Assembly: GCF_001263415.1 (NCBI RefSeq)
Contig: NZ_LGTE01000018.1
Location: 1-60,308 of the forward strand
Length of the DNA stretch: 60,308 nucleotides
Origin: Thermincola ferriacetica
GTDB taxonomy: Bacteria > Bacillota > Thermincolia > Thermincolales > Thermincolaceae
Direction of reading: 5' to 3'
Made by a program: the position numbers and the translations under genes. Numbering within the stretch: the first letter of the stretch is position 1; every line of letters starts with the position of its first letter. This document shows positions 35,936 to 45,974 of this stretch, piece after piece. The notes under the pieces are model-generated. The model did not search any database and had not been told where the DNA came from. It saw only the letters and a program-made list of their open reading frames with translations.

Positions 35936-36474
35936 GAAACTGTACAGTTAATTGCCAATACGTGATTTTCAACACTCCTCTGGGGTATATGGGCGCTGTC
36001 GCCACGGTACAAGGGCTGGCAACCGTGGTTTTGCCACAGGTTAATTCAGAAGGAGTGTGGGCGGCTTTAGCTCGCGAATTTCCTTTTCTTGAAAGGCAAG
36101 GAAGTGGTTGGCCGGACACAGGGAACGGTCTGCTGGACAAGTTTGTTGTTTGGGCCGGAGAATATTTTGCCGGCCGGCGTGTTGATTTCAGTTCACTGCC
36201 ACTGGACCTTTCGTGGGCTACTGATTTTCAGTTGCGAGTATATAGCGCCGCCCGGGAAATACCTTACGGCCAAACGAGAAGTTACAGGGATATAGCCTGC
36301 GCCATAGGCAAGCCTAAAGGTTATAGGGCAGTGGGCGGGGCATTAAAAAGAAACAGGCTTCCTTTGGTCATTCCATGCCATCGGGTTATAGCCTGCAACG
36401 GTGGGCTGGGAGGTTTTACCGGGGCAAGCCTGGACATTAAAACAGCTTTGTTAACTCTGGAAAGCTCCCGCTGA
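35932..36474 (+). CDS. ogt: Methylated-DNA-protein-cysteine methyltransferase
   Basis: A 180-aa suicide repair enzyme that removes alkyl groups from O6-guanine. The acceptor Cys is in VIPCHRVIACNGGLGGFTG near residue 147. The DNA-binding helix-turn-helix region is IPYGQTRSYRDIACAIGKPKGYRAVGGALKRN, with the Arg finger. An N-terminal ribonuclease-H-like domain is present. It is co-transcribed with the HD protein and terminated downstream. Confidence 0.93.
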   Translation: MRNCTVNCQYVIFNTPLGYMGAVATVQGLATVVLPQVNSEGVWAALAREFPFLERQGSGWPDTGNGLLDKFVVWAGEYFAGRRVDFSSLPLDLSWATDFQLRVYSAAREIPYGQTRSYRDIACAIGKPKGYRAVGGALKRNRLPLVIPCHRVIACNGGLGGFTGASLDIKTALLTLESSR

Positions 36475-36502
36475 GATAAGGGGCTGTCGAGAGTAAGTAC
36501 GG

Positions 36503-36526
36503 CAAGGGACTTTGGTCCCTTGTTTT
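36503..36526 (+). terminator. Terminator after ogt
   Basis: CAAGGGAC-TTTG-GTCCCTTG perfect 8-bp stem, followed by TTTTC. Confidence 0.75.
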
Positions 36527-36621
36527 CATATTCGGTTTCCATATTGACCGAATTTTTTATTCGGTGATTGGCGCATAAAACCTGGTACCGGAGAATAAAA
36601 TGCTGGAGGGGGGGAGGTTTT

Positions 36622-37320
36622 ATGAGGAATTTTTTTGCGACTGTCAATTTAAACAGGAGGCGGTTTATTGTTGCTGTCCTTGTTTTTTTCTGCCTGCTTT
36701 ATCTAAGTTACCGGATTATACCTCACAAACCTGCTCTACCGCCCAGGACTGTAATAGCCAAGGCCTTGAATGACACGGCCCGTGCCGGAAGTTTTATTTA
36801 CCGCCTGCAGATGAAAACCATCATTAGCGGCAAAGAAGGGGTTTATACCGATATTGAAGGCCGCCGGAAAGGGAAAGACAGGATTTATATCAAAGGCCGG
36901 ATAACGGAATCTGATATTGAGTTTTACCAGATCGGTAGTACAACTTATACAAAGGACCAGGTTTCCGGCGACTGGATTAAGATCAAGGATAACCAGTTAA
37001 ACCAGCAGGAGATTTTTGCTGCTGAATTAAATCCATTGGCTAATTTTAGTTACCGGGAAATAGTTGAGGTTACGTATGACGGCATAGTAAAGGACAGGGA
37101 GGAAAAGGTTTGGAAATATACCGTCAAGCCTATTGTCGGAGATTCTTATCTGGAAATATTGTGGAAAGACTTTGTTTATGAGTTCTGGATTGACCGGGGC
37201 AGTGGTTTGCTTACCAGGGGAGTAGTTACGGCAGTAAGCAAAACCAATCCCCAGGATAAACTTAAAATCGAAGTAAGTTTTGATTACGATACAGCCTTTG
37301 AAGTGGAACCGCCTGTGTAG
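36622..37320 (+). CDS. Membrane-anchored hypothetical protein, LppX/LolA-like
   Basis: A 232-aa protein. An N-terminal hydrophobic segment (about residues 15-32) after RRR suggests a signal anchor. The extracytoplasmic part has alternating beta strands (YRLQMKTIISGKEG, RIYIKGRI, FYQIGSTTYTKDQVSGDWIKI) like LolA/LppX-fold or DUF-type lipoproteins that bind lipid (fold guess only). ATG 36622 has GGAGGGGGGGAGG just upstream. It stands before promoter element B and may be separate from the MoxR operon. Confidence 0.7.
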   Translation: MRNFFATVNLNRRRFIVAVLVFFCLLYLSYRIIPHKPALPPRTVIAKALNDTARAGSFIYRLQMKTIISGKEGVYTDIEGRRKGKDRIYIKGRITESDIEFYQIGSTTYTKDQVSGDWIKIKDNQLNQQEIFAAELNPLANFSYREIVEVTYDGIVKDREEKVWKYTVKPIVGDSYLEILWKDFVYEFWIDRGSGLLTRGVVTAVSKTNPQDKLKIEVSFDYDTAFEVEPPV

Positions 37321-37342
37321 GCTTTTTTTTTGTGCGCTGAAG

Positions 37343-37407
37343 TTTGGAGGAAATAGACACGAAATGTCGAAACAGTACATTGGTATGGGAGGAATAACTT
37401 GCCAGTA
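37343..37407 (+). promoter_or_regulatory. 65-bp promoter element B with Spo0A-like box
   Basis: About 91% identical to 420-484 with no length change. It has TAGACA at 37354-37359, TGTCGAA at 37365-37371 and TACATT at 37376-37381 (16-nt spacer). The end GGAATAACTTGCCAGTA is fully conserved although it is downstream of the -10, which suggests it matters in the transcript or as a binding site. Confidence 0.6.
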
Positions 37408-37420
37408 AAGGAGTAATATT

Positions 37421-38356
37421 ATGAACAGACTGCAAAGACTTGCTGCTAAACTGATGAAAAACATTGAGCAGGTTATCGTGGGTAAAGAAGATGTTATCCG
37501 TTTAATATTAATTACTTTACTTTGTAAAGGGCATATGCTCCTGGAAGATGTCCCCGGCATGGGGAAAACTATGCTGGTCAGAACACTGGCGAAATCTCTT
37601 GGCTGTTCCTTTAAGCGGATTCAATTTACGCCAGACCTGCTACCTTCAGATATTTTAGGGGTATCCGTTTATAACCAAAAGACAATGGATTTTGAATTCA
37701 GGCCAGGGCCAATTATGGCCCAGATGGTTTTGGCTGATGAAATAAACCGTACGTCGCCCAGAACCCAGGCCAGCTTGTTGGAATGTATGGAGGAAGAACA
37801 GATAACAGTTGACGGAATAACCTATGAACTTCCAAAACCCTTCATGATTTTGGCTACCCAGAACCCAATAGAATACGAAGGCACCTACCCGCTACCGGAA
37901 GCTCAGTTAGACCGTTTCCTGGTCAGAGCCAGGCTGGGCTATCCAACTTACGAAGAGGAAATGGAAATTCTGGAACGGCTGGAAAAGAAACACCCAATAG
38001 CAGCTATTGAACAGGTTTTTGAGTTGGAGGAAATTGCGGAATTGCAGAAAAAGGTGGGCGAAATATATATTGAGGATTCTCTGAAGGATTATATAGTAAA
38101 AATAGTGCAAGCCACCCGGGAGCATCCTGACGTTTCTCTGGGAGCAAGCCCAAGAGGTTCGCTGGCCCTGTTGAAATGCTCGAAGGCAATGGCCGGGACT
38201 GAAGGGCGCAATTATGTGATTCCGGATGACATAAAAACTTTGGCCGTTCCTACTTTAGCCCATCGGTTGGTTTTAAAACCGGAAGCTCATTTTAAAGGAT
38301 ACACCCAGGAAGATATTATCAGGGATATATTGAATAAAATTCCCGTTTCTCTTTAA
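37421..38356 (+). CDS. MoxR-type AAA ATPase
   Basis: A 311-aa AAA+ chaperone-like ATPase. It has Walker A LLEDVPGMGKTMLVRTLA, Walker B VLADEINRTSPRTQASLLECMEE, and sensor-1 ILATQNPIEYEGTYPLPEAQLDRF. MoxR proteins act with the DUF58/von Willebrand-like proteins encoded next, probably in maturing or inserting a metal or cofactor in a client. AAGGAG is correctly placed before ATG 37421. It is the first gene of a three-gene operon. Confidence 0.93.
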   Translation: MNRLQRLAAKLMKNIEQVIVGKEDVIRLILITLLCKGHMLLEDVPGMGKTMLVRTLAKSLGCSFKRIQFTPDLLPSDILGVSVYNQKTMDFEFRPGPIMAQMVLADEINRTSPRTQASLLECMEEEQITVDGITYELPKPFMILATQNPIEYEGTYPLPEAQLDRFLVRARLGYPTYEEEMEILERLEKKHPIAAIEQVFELEEIAELQKKVGEIYIEDSLKDYIVKIVQATREHPDVSLGASPRGSLALLKCSKAMAGTEGRNYVIPDDIKTLAVPTLAHRLVLKPEAHFKGYTQEDIIRDILNKIPVSL

Positions 38357-38373
38357 AAAGGGGTCGAATTATT

Positions 38374-39609
38374 ATGAAACTGTCCGGTGTAGCCAAAGGC
38401 TTGTTATGGTTAATAATGGCATATATATACGCCGGTTTGGTAGGCGGACGTCTACCTTACTTTATTCTTTATGCCAGTATTGGAGTCTTGGCTGTATCCT
38501 TGGTCTGGGTAAAAGTTTTGGCCGGGGTAAAGATTAAAGCAACTCTGGATACTAACCGTTCCGAAGTAGGTAAAGTTATATTTATAAAGCTTAAAGTAGA
38601 GAATACATCCTTTTTGCCATTGCCCTGGGTTCACTGCAGCATGGAATTGCCCGATGCTTTCGGACCGGAAAACAGGGAGGCATCCTTTGGTTTCCACCTG
38701 AAGTCTTATGAAAAAAAGGAATTTCAAATCCCCCTGGAATGCAGTTTGCGCGGTTTTTTCCAATGGGGCAGGATGACAGTACAGGCAGGAGATATTTTTG
38801 GCCTTTTTTATAGTTCCAAGGTTATTGAAAACCGGTTGAATTTATTGATAAGACCGCGGGCTGATTTTTTGGGGAAGAGTTGTTTGCGCTGCATTGATGC
38901 CAGGGAAGGCGACCGGGTCTGGTCTGTAAGACCTGGCAGGCATGTTTCTGAATTCAGGGGTGTAAGGGCCTACAATCCCGGGGACTCTTTAAACCGGATT
39001 CACTGGAAGGCGTCCTTAAAGGCCCAGCGTTTTCTGGTTAAGGAATATGAGCAGAGTATGATGAATGAGATGCTAATCTTTGTGGATCTGGCCTCGCCAA
39101 AGCACACTTTTAAAGGCTATGACAATTCCTTTGAACGGGGGCTGCATGTTGCTGCATCTTTGGCTGCTACAGCTATACGGGAGGGCTTAAATGTAGGTAT
39201 GGTTCTGTGTTCCGACAGCCTGTTGGCTATTCCCCCGAACCGTTCAAAAGGCCATTTAAGCCTGATACTGGATTTTCTAGCCAGAGCCTCCAGGGGAACA
39301 GTGCCTAATGCCTTCACCGAAGCTCTAATAAAAGAAGGCTTGTATCATCCTCTCGGGGATATGTTGATTCTCATCACACCTGACCTAGAGGCGGGATTGG
39401 TGCAGACATTATCCATGTTTACCGGTAAAGGTTACAAGGTGTTTGTGGCCTTGTTAAAGTTGGAGACTTTTGAGGACGGAGATATCGATATCCAGGCCCG
39501 TGACCTGGCTGTGTCCCGAATTCGGCATATGGGTATTCAGGTGTTGTTAGTTGACAAAGACACCAGCTTGCAAATACTGTTTGGAGGGGTGCAACATGCA
39601 GCTGGTTAA
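38374..39609 (+). CDS. DUF58 domain membrane protein
   Basis: A 411-aa protein with two N-terminal membrane segments (about residues 7-50), a beta-rich region, and the DUF58 signature SEFRGVRAYNPGDSLNRIHWKASLKAQRFLVKEYE (von Willebrand-A-like) near 190-225. It is the standard partner of MoxR ATPases. It overlaps the following gene by 14 nt. Confidence 0.9.
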   Translation: MKLSGVAKGLLWLIMAYIYAGLVGGRLPYFILYASIGVLAVSLVWVKVLAGVKIKATLDTNRSEVGKVIFIKLKVENTSFLPLPWVHCSMELPDAFGPENREASFGFHLKSYEKKEFQIPLECSLRGFFQWGRMTVQAGDIFGLFYSSKVIENRLNLLIRPRADFLGKSCLRCIDAREGDRVWSVRPGRHVSEFRGVRAYNPGDSLNRIHWKASLKAQRFLVKEYEQSMMNEMLIFVDLASPKHTFKGYDNSFERGLHVAASLAATAIREGLNVGMVLCSDSLLAIPPNRSKGHLSLILDFLARASRGTVPNAFTEALIKEGLYHPLGDMLILITPDLEAGLVQTLSMFTGKGYKVFVALLKLETFEDGDIDIQARDLAVSRIRHMGIQVLLVDKDTSLQILFGGVQHAAG

Positions 39610-41734
39610 ACATTGGCGAGAATGGCTCCTGATTCCCTTTCTGATTTTCGGTTACATGGAAACCCTCCGGCGAACTACTTTCCTTGCTTTTGGGACTGTT
39701 TCTCAGGGTTACGCTTTTTCCATTGTTACAGTCCTGGTTGTGTTTGCCGTCGTATTGGATTTTTACTGCCGTCGCTGGTGGCTGAATGCGTTATACAAGA
39801 TTATTTCTGTGTCATACATTATTGGAGTGGTATTTTTCAATTATTTTAGCCATAACGGGCCGCCGACGGTAGAGTTATTGAGCTTGCCTCTTATAGATAA
39901 CGGAGCAGGTAACACTGGCCGACCTGACACGATTTTCTTTTTTATTTTTATTTTTTATGCCATTCTCGTGTATCTTCTCGCTTATTACCTTCTGGAAAGA
40001 AAAAGCCTGACGGAGCTGACTGCTGCCAGTGCACTGTTATTGGGTGCGGAAATTGCCTCTGCTAAAGTGGACATTTCTTTTTGGGTGGTAGCCCATATAG
40101 TGTCTGTATTGTTGTTAAGGAGCCAGACTTTTTACTTATACCTGATTTCACGCCCTGAGTTTAAAGAAACAGGTAACCAAAGGGCGTTTGCCAGGCGGTG
40201 GGTTGCTACCAACTTGGTGATAACCTCGGTAGTTATTGTTTTGGCTTTGCTGGCGCCGTATCATGGGACGGGTCTGGCTGTAAGTTCCAGACCGGTAAAA
40301 TGGGCTAAAGGAAAAATTATGCAAAAGGCGGTGCAAATTGCCAGACCGGCGATGACTCGACAGAAAACCGTTGAAGGAGACGGTTTTCATAAGTTCTGGG
40401 ACAGGCTCGAAACCTTTGAATTAAAAGGGACCGTCCGAAGTTCCGATGAGCTGGTGATGTCCGTCAGGTCCCCCAGGCCTTTTTACTGGCGTGGCGAAAG
40501 CGCCGATTATTATAACGGCAAGGGCTGGGTAAATTCTTTTAAAATGAAGGAAATTTTCCGCGAATCTGAAAATATGCCAAATCCATACGGCCCCAATGTT
40601 CCCACCCAAAGGATAGAGCAGGTGTTTACTCTGGCACCTAAGCTATCATCAACAGTTATTTTCACGGCCAGTCCACCTGAAAAAGTAATGGTCCCGGACA
40701 GGTTTTTCTGGATTGACGGGGGTGGTAATTTATACACCAGAGAAATGAAATCCGGCGCTCATTATAAAGTGGTTTCTTATATTCCGGAATTCAGCGAAAA
40801 GCAACTGCGTAGGGTAAGGGTTGATTATGACCGGGAGTCGTTAAAAAACTACTTACAGCTCCCCGAAAACCTGCCGGAAAGGGTCAGGGAAAAAACAGTG
40901 GAGATCACCAAGGGGTTGTTTTCCCCTTATGACAAGGCCAAGGCCATAGAGAGGTATTTATCTCATAATTTTCCTTATACCCTGGAAGTACAGCCTCCCA
41001 AAGAGGGCCGGGATGTGGTGGATTATTTCCTGTTTGACCTGAAAAAAGGGTACTGCACTTATCACTCAACTGCCATGGTTGTGATGCTTAGAACACTGGG
41101 TATTCCTGCCCGATGGGTTAAGGGGTTTGCCACCGGAACCTATGATGCACAGACAGGAACTTATATGGTCAGGGAAGGAGATGCCCATGCCTGGGTAGAA
41201 GTGTATTTTGGTGAATATGGCTGGGTACCCTTTGAACCCACTCCGTCTTTCAATATGCCGACAGTTCAGAATGAATCGGTTGCCGTAGAGGCGGCCGCCT
41301 CGGCGGAAGATGACGGTACACAGGTAGAGAATATGGTGGTTACATTTGAAGAAGGGGTACAGGAGGGTCCCTGGGAACGGATTCTTTTCTTTGCGGGTGG
41401 CTTTATAATTGCTCTTATTTTGATCAGGGTAATTTTTTTCTGGAGAGAGTTAAGGCAAAAGATGCAGTTAATGGATGAAGGGCGTGTCAGAGATTATTAC
41501 CTCGATATGGTATATCTTTTGGCAAGTAAGGGCATTACCCGTTCATATGATCAAACGCCTTATGAATTTGCCGGAAAAGTATGCGAAAGTTTTCCCGATA
41601 TCCAAAAGGAGGTTATCTTGCTGACTGAGGGGTATTTAAAAGAGCAGTATGGGAATTATAAGACTACTGCGGGACAACACGAGACTTTTAAAAAGGCATG
41701 GGATACCATTGTGGCGGTTTTGACAAAGCGATGA
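39596..41734 (+). CDS. TgpA-like transglutaminase membrane protein
   Basis: A 712-aa protein. Six or seven membrane helices lie in residues 10-230, then an extracytoplasmic transglutaminase-like core with the catalytic Cys in GYCTYHSTAMV near 487, the His in GDAHAWVEVYF near 530, and the Asp/Glu region WVPFEPTPSF. A last helix (RILFFAGGFIIALILIRVIFFW) and a DUF4129-like cytoplasmic tail follow. ATG 39596 is chosen with GGAGGGGTG at 39582-39590. It completes the MoxR-DUF58-transglutaminase trio known in many bacteria, whose client is uncertain. Confidence 0.9.
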   Translation: MQLVKHWREWLLIPFLIFGYMETLRRTTFLAFGTVSQGYAFSIVTVLVVFAVVLDFYCRRWWLNALYKIISVSYIIGVVFFNYFSHNGPPTVELLSLPLIDNGAGNTGRPDTIFFFIFIFYAILVYLLAYYLLERKSLTELTAASALLLGAEIASAKVDISFWVVAHIVSVLLLRSQTFYLYLISRPEFKETGNQRAFARRWVATNLVITSVVIVLALLAPYHGTGLAVSSRPVKWAKGKIMQKAVQIARPAMTRQKTVEGDGFHKFWDRLETFELKGTVRSSDELVMSVRSPRPFYWRGESADYYNGKGWVNSFKMKEIFRESENMPNPYGPNVPTQRIEQVFTLAPKLSSTVIFTASPPEKVMVPDRFFWIDGGGNLYTREMKSGAHYKVVSYIPEFSEKQLRRVRVDYDRESLKNYLQLPENLPERVREKTVEITKGLFSPYDKAKAIERYLSHNFPYTLEVQPPKEGRDVVDYFLFDLKKGYCTYHSTAMVVMLRTLGIPARWVKGFATGTYDAQTGTYMVREGDAHAWVEVYFGEYGWVPFEPTPSFNMPTVQNESVAVEAAASAEDDGTQVENMVVTFEEGVQEGPWERILFFAGGFIIALILIRVIFFWRELRQKMQLMDEGRVRDYYLDMVYLLASKGITRSYDQTPYEFAGKVCESFPDIQKEVILLTEGYLKEQYGNYKTTAGQHETFKKAWDTIVAVLTKR

Positions 41735-41760
41735 CAGGCAATGAAATATGGCACAGTACA

Positions 41761-41790
41761 TTGACAGATCCAGAAACATTCTGATATAAT
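41761..41790 (+). promoter_or_regulatory. Promoter of hpt-guaA
   Basis: TTGACA at 41761-41766 and TATAAT at 41785-41790, both perfect hexamers, are separated by 18 nt. No purine riboswitch is visible. Confidence 0.8.
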
Positions 41791-41824
41791 TACGCGGATA
41801 TGGTAGATACGAAGGGGGATCGGT

Positions 41825-42364
41825 ATGCAACAGGACTTGAAAAATTGTCTGGTAGGAGCAAATGAAATCAAAGCTAAAGTGAAGAAACTGGGAGAGCAAA
41901 TTTCTAGAGACTATGCAGGCAAAGACTTGTTGGTAATTGGCATTCTTAAAGGCGCCGTAATTTTTATGGCTGACCTGATTCGGGAAATTACGATTCCTAT
42001 TAATATAGACTTCATGGCTGTATCAAGTTATGGCGCGACAACAGAGTCTTCCGGGGTCGTCAGGATTCTTAAGGATTTGGACCAGAGCGTGGAAAACAAA
42101 CACGTTTTAATCGTGGAAGATATTATCGATTCCGGGCTTACTTTAAAGTATCTGGTGGAGATACTGAAATCCAGGGGCCCCGCATCGGTAAAAGTATGCA
42201 CTTTATTGGATAAACCTGACCGCAGAAAGACTGAGGTGCACGTGGATTATAACGGATTTGTCATTCCCGATGAGTTTGTAGTTGGTTACGGCCTGGATTA
42301 TGATGAAAAATACAGGCATTTGCAGGAAATATATGTTTTGAAGGAAGAAATTTACCACAGTTAG
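41825..42364 (+). CDS. hpt: Hypoxanthine phosphoribosyltransferase
   Basis: A 179-aa purine salvage enzyme making IMP/GMP from hypoxanthine or guanine and PRPP. The PRPP loop [14 protein letters not shown], the base-binding [16 protein letters not shown] and the [15 protein letters not shown] ending are typical. It pairs with guaA, linking salvage and GMP synthesis in one transcript. Confidence 0.95.
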   Translation: MQQDLKNCLVGANEIKAKVKKLGEQISRDYAGKDLLVIGILKGAVIFMADLIREITIPINIDFMAVSSYGATTESSGVVRILKDLDQSVENKHVLIVEDIIDSGLTLKYLVEILKSRGPASVKVCTLLDKPDRRKTEVHVDYNGFVIPDEFVVGYGLDYDEKYRHLQEIYVLKEEIYHS

Positions 42365-42381
42365 GAGGACATCATCAGCTC

Positions 42382-43923
42382 ATGTTGGAACAGAAGGAAA
42401 TGGTCATTGTTCTGGATTTTGGCGGGCAGTATACCCAGTTAATTGCCCGGAGAATTAGGGAGTGTCACGTTTACTGCGAAATCCTGCCCTATTCCACTCC
42501 TGTTGCCAGGTTAAAAGCCATTAATCCGAAAGGTATTGTTTTTTCCGGCGGGCCTTCCAGTGTTTATGCGGAAAATGCGCCCGTTTGCGACAAAGAAATT
42601 TTTGCAGCAGGTATTCCTATCTTGGGTATTTGTTATGGTATGCAGTTGATGGCCCAGATGCTCGGTGGCAACGTAAGCCGGGCCGATAATCGGGAATACG
42701 GGAAAACATTGTTACAGGTCTTAGATGCTGACAGCCCGCTGTTTAAAGGGTTGCCTGAAACACTTCAGGTCTGGATGAGCCATGGCGATTTTGTTGCTGC
42801 TCCGCCACCAGGTTTCAAGTCTATCGCCCGGACGGAAAACACTCCTGTGGCAGCCCTTGGCAATGATGAGAAGAAACTTTATGGCGTCCAGTTTCACCCG
42901 GAAGTGGTACATACCCCCCAGGGGCAGAGAATGCTGGAGTTTTTCCTGTTGGACGTTTGCCAGTGCCACGCTGATTGGACCATGGAATCCTTTGTCGAAC
43001 AGGCTGTGCGGGAAGTAAAGGAAAAAGTAGGCGATAAGAAGGTTCTCTGCGCATTAAGTGGCGGGGTTGATTCATCTGTGGCTGCCGCCCTTGTGCATAA
43101 AGCCGTTGGGGACCAGTTAACATGTGTGTTTGTCGATCACGGCCTCTTACGAAAAGATGAGGCTCGGCAGGTTATACAAACCTTTCGGGACCAGTTCCAT
43201 ATAAACCTGGTCGCTGTTGATGCTTCGGCAAGGTTCCTCAACAAACTTAAAGGAGTTACCGACCCGGAGCAAAAAAGGAAGATTATCGGGAACGAATTCA
43301 TCCGTGTTTTTGAAGAAGAAGCCCGTAAACTGGGGGAAATAGATTTTCTTGTGCAAGGCACTTTATATCCTGATGTTGTAGAAAGTGGTACCGATACGGC
43401 GGCAGTGATCAAATCCCACCACAACGTGGGTGGCCTGCCGGAGGACATGAAATTTGACCTGGTTGAACCTTTACGGTGGCTTTTCAAAGATGAGGTGCGA
43501 CAGGTCGGCGAACAGTTGGGATTACCGGAGCGCATCGTCTGGCGCCAGCCTTTCCCCGGCCCCGGCCTGGCCATACGCATCTTGGGTGAGATCACTGAAG
43601 AAAAGCTCAACATATTGCGGGAGGCAGATGCTATTTTACACGAAGAAATAATTAAAGCTGGGTTATACCGGGAGATCTGGCAGTTTTTTGCTGTTCTTCC
43701 TTCAATGCGCAGCGTCGGTGTCATGGGTGATGAGCGTACTTACAGTTATACTTGCGTTATCCGTGCCGTAACCAGCCACGACGGTATGACTGCCGACTGG
43801 GCCAGGATTCCCTACGATGTGCTGGAAAGCATTTCTTCAAGGATAGTCAACGAAGTCAAGGACATTAACCGTGTCGTTTATGACATCACCTCCAAGCCCC
43901 CGGCCACTATTGAGTGGGAGTAA
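42382..43923 (+). CDS. guaA: GMP synthase (glutamine-hydrolysing)
   Basis: A 513-aa enzyme converting XMP to GMP. The N-terminal class-I amidotransferase has [11 protein letters not shown] (nucleophile Cys) and QFHPEVVHT. The ATP pyrophosphatase motif is [12 protein letters not shown]. The C-terminal dimerisation domain ends KPPATIEWE as in nearly all GuaA. AGGAGG precedes the ATG. It is followed by a strong terminator. Confidence 0.98.
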   Translation: MLEQKEMVIVLDFGGQYTQLIARRIRECHVYCEILPYSTPVARLKAINPKGIVFSGGPSSVYAENAPVCDKEIFAAGIPILGICYGMQLMAQMLGGNVSRADNREYGKTLLQVLDADSPLFKGLPETLQVWMSHGDFVAAPPPGFKSIARTENTPVAALGNDEKKLYGVQFHPEVVHTPQGQRMLEFFLLDVCQCHADWTMESFVEQAVREVKEKVGDKKVLCALSGGVDSSVAAALVHKAVGDQLTCVFVDHGLLRKDEARQVIQTFRDQFHINLVAVDASARFLNKLKGVTDPEQKRKIIGNEFIRVFEEEARKLGEIDFLVQGTLYPDVVESGTDTAAVIKSHHNVGGLPEDMKFDLVEPLRWLFKDEVRQVGEQLGLPERIVWRQPFPGPGLAIRILGEITEEKLNILREADAILHEEIIKAGLYREIWQFFAVLPSMRSVGVMGDERTYSYTCVIRAVTSHDGMTADWARIPYDVLESISSRIVNEVKDINRVVYDITSKPPATIEWE

Positions 43924-43953
43924 CCGGACCGGTAATTGCCGATATCTGTTAAG

Positions 43954-43976
43954 CAGACCCTACGGGTCTGTTTTTT
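43954..43976 (+). terminator. Terminator of hpt-guaA
   Basis: CAGACCC-TAC-GGGTCTG hairpin followed by six T. Confidence 0.88.
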
Positions 43977-44080
43977 GTGTTTGTTCGGTAATACAAATAT
44001 TTTGAAATTGCAGGCATAATGACCATATGAAAAACCATATAATAAAATTATTACATTTGCGGTTTAGGAGAATATTCGGG

Positions 44081-44539
44081 ATGTTCAAAGTTCAGGCAAT
44101 CAATGACAGGCTGGTAAGTGGAGTAATCGCAGGTATGGCAGGTGCCCTTGCGCAAAACCTGTATGCCCTGGTTGCAAAGTTACTTGGCCTTACGGACATA
44201 ATTTACGTAGATATAGCGGCTGCGGTGCTTTTTCACCGGAACTACCCTGGTTGGGTGGCTTCCGTGGTTGGTTTGGCCGGGCATCTGGTCGTAGACAGTT
44301 TTTGGGGATTCTGCTATGCCTTGATCATCGAGGCCGGTTCCAGCCGCTATCTTTATTTCAAAGGTGCTGTGTTTGGCATGGCGATATGGTTCCTGATCAG
44401 AGTAATAGGTGTACAGGTGCTTGAATTACCTGTTTTTACAGGCACTTCACCTGTTGATGCGCTGGTCTATTTTTTCGGTGGGATTCTGTTTGGTTTAACG
44501 ATTTCTTATGTGCTCAGGTTATTGCAGGCGTCCCACTGA
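44081..44539 (+). CDS. Hypothetical integral membrane protein
   Basis: About 152 aa with four hydrophobic segments (SGVIAGMAGALAQNLYALVAKLLG, VASVVGLAGHLVVDSFWGFCYALI, YFKGAVFGMAIWFLIRVIGV, ALVYFFGGILFGLTISYVLRL). Family not recognised; similar to small YagU/YqhR-like membrane proteins of Firmicutes (weak). ATG 44081 is chosen because TAGGAG lies at 44065-44070; an upstream ATG at 44027 has none. Confidence 0.65.
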   Translation: MFKVQAINDRLVSGVIAGMAGALAQNLYALVAKLLGLTDIIYVDIAAAVLFHRNYPGWVASVVGLAGHLVVDSFWGFCYALIIEAGSSRYLYFKGAVFGMAIWFLIRVIGVQVLELPVFTGTSPVDALVYFFGGILFGLTISYVLRLLQASH

Positions 44540-44640
44540 TTATCATTGCCAAAATGTCTTTTGATACCGTTTAGAAGTGTAGAATAGCAATAAACGGCAA
44601 GGTAAGAAAAACTTATTTAAAGAAGGAATTTAACTGAGGT

Positions 44641-45972
44641 TTGACGAATTGGACCGGAGACAGACAAAACCAGGTACTGGGATTGGTTAAATTGAATTCT
44701 GATATGGCATTGGTTTTTTATTACCCAAAACCAAACAGATACAGTATCAATACATTAGCGGGCGCCATCGAAGAAACCCCGGAATTCGGCGAATTATCCA
44801 TGTACTTTGTAGAATCGGAAAGGGATTTATTCACCGGTTTAAAAACGATTACCGGGAAGCATCGCAAAGTTGTGGTCGGGTTGTCCTTTTTTACTCCCCA
44901 GCTTTGGGAAACAGCGGCTCTTATTAGCAGACTAAAAAAAGAATATGGAAACGCTATTTTTTTAATTGCCGGTGGTCCTCATCCGACAGGCGACCCGGAA
45001 GGAACTTTGGGTTTGGGCGTAGATGTTGTTGTCAGGGGCGAAGGGGAAGAAACCCTGGTAGAACTTCTGGGTAAGTTTGGCCGAGAGGAGGATTATACCA
45101 GTGTTAAAGGCATTGTTTACATGGAGAAGCGGGGGGGAATCAGGTTTACCGGGCTGAGAAGACCTGTGAATCTGAATAAGTATCCCCCTTTTACCATAAA
45201 ACACAGGTTGTTTTCCCCTATTGAAATTACCAGGGGCTGCCCATATCTATGTTCTTTTTGCCAAACAGGACATATTTTCGGCCCTCAGCCCAGGCACAGA
45301 AGCATAGAAAATATTTTGGGTTACGTTCGTCTTTTGACAGAACGGGGGCTTACCGACATAAAGTTCATTACGCCCAATGCTTTTTCCTACGGGTCACCCG
45401 ACGGCAAAACTATTAATGTTAATAAACTGGAAGCTTTGCTTAGGGGAGTCAGAGCCATAATAGGGAACAGGGGCCGTATTTTTATGGGCTCCTTTCCTTC
45501 GGAAGTAAGGCCCGAACATGTCACGGAAGAAACGGTCAACCTTGTTCGGAAGTATGCCAATAACGATAACCTGATCATCGGAGCGCAGTCAGGAAGCCAG
45601 CGGATATTGGACCTGTGCCACAGAGGTCATAAAGTCGAGGATATTTTCCGGGCGGTTGATATTACTGTCCGGGCCGGGTTAGTGGCCAACGTTGATTTTA
45701 TTTTCGGCCTGCCGGGCGAAGAACCGGCGGATGTAAAACAGACTATACAGGTGATAAAAGAGTTGGTGGAACGAGGAGCCAGGGTGCATGCCCATACCTT
45801 TATGCCCCTGCCCCAGACTGCCTTTGCTAAGAAGCCTGCGGGGCGTATAAGTAAAGAGTTGGAAAATCTAATCAACATCCTCAACGCAAGCCATAAGGTT
45901 TACGGGCATTGGCGGGAACAGGAGAAGCTGGCTGAGAAAATAGCCCGGTATTTAACCGGGGGTTGCCTCTAA
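44641..45972 (+). CDS. B12-binding-domain radical SAM protein
   Basis: About 443 aa. An N-terminal cobalamin-binding-like Rossmann domain (VVVGLSFFTPQLWETAALI, FLIAGGPHPTGDPEGTL, VVVRGEGEETLVELL) is followed by a radical SAM core with CPYLCSFC near residue 200, and IIGAQSGSQRILDLCHRGH and FIFGLPGEEP downstream. It resembles a subfamily typified by MJ1487. Substrate unknown. The true start is uncertain: TTG 44641 (GAGG very close) or ATG 44704, from which MALVFYYPKPNRYS would be a typical beginning. It is not obviously in an operon. Confidence 0.85.
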   Translation: MTNWTGDRQNQVLGLVKLNSDMALVFYYPKPNRYSINTLAGAIEETPEFGELSMYFVESERDLFTGLKTITGKHRKVVVGLSFFTPQLWETAALISRLKKEYGNAIFLIAGGPHPTGDPEGTLGLGVDVVVRGEGEETLVELLGKFGREEDYTSVKGIVYMEKRGGIRFTGLRRPVNLNKYPPFTIKHRLFSPIEITRGCPYLCSFCQTGHIFGPQPRHRSIENILGYVRLLTERGLTDIKFITPNAFSYGSPDGKTINVNKLEALLRGVRAIIGNRGRIFMGSFPSEVRPEHVTEETVNLVRKYANNDNLIIGAQSGSQRILDLCHRGHKVEDIFRAVDITVRAGLVANVDFIFGLPGEEPADVKQTIQVIKELVERGARVHAHTFMPLPQTAFAKKPAGRISKELENLINILNASHKVYGHWREQEKLAEKIARYLTGGCL

Positions 45973-45974
45973 AC

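Noticed and set aside
41735-41824. Purine riboswitch before hpt-guaA
   Set aside because: The leader from the promoter to the start is only about 30-40 nt and shows no aptamer-like pairing.
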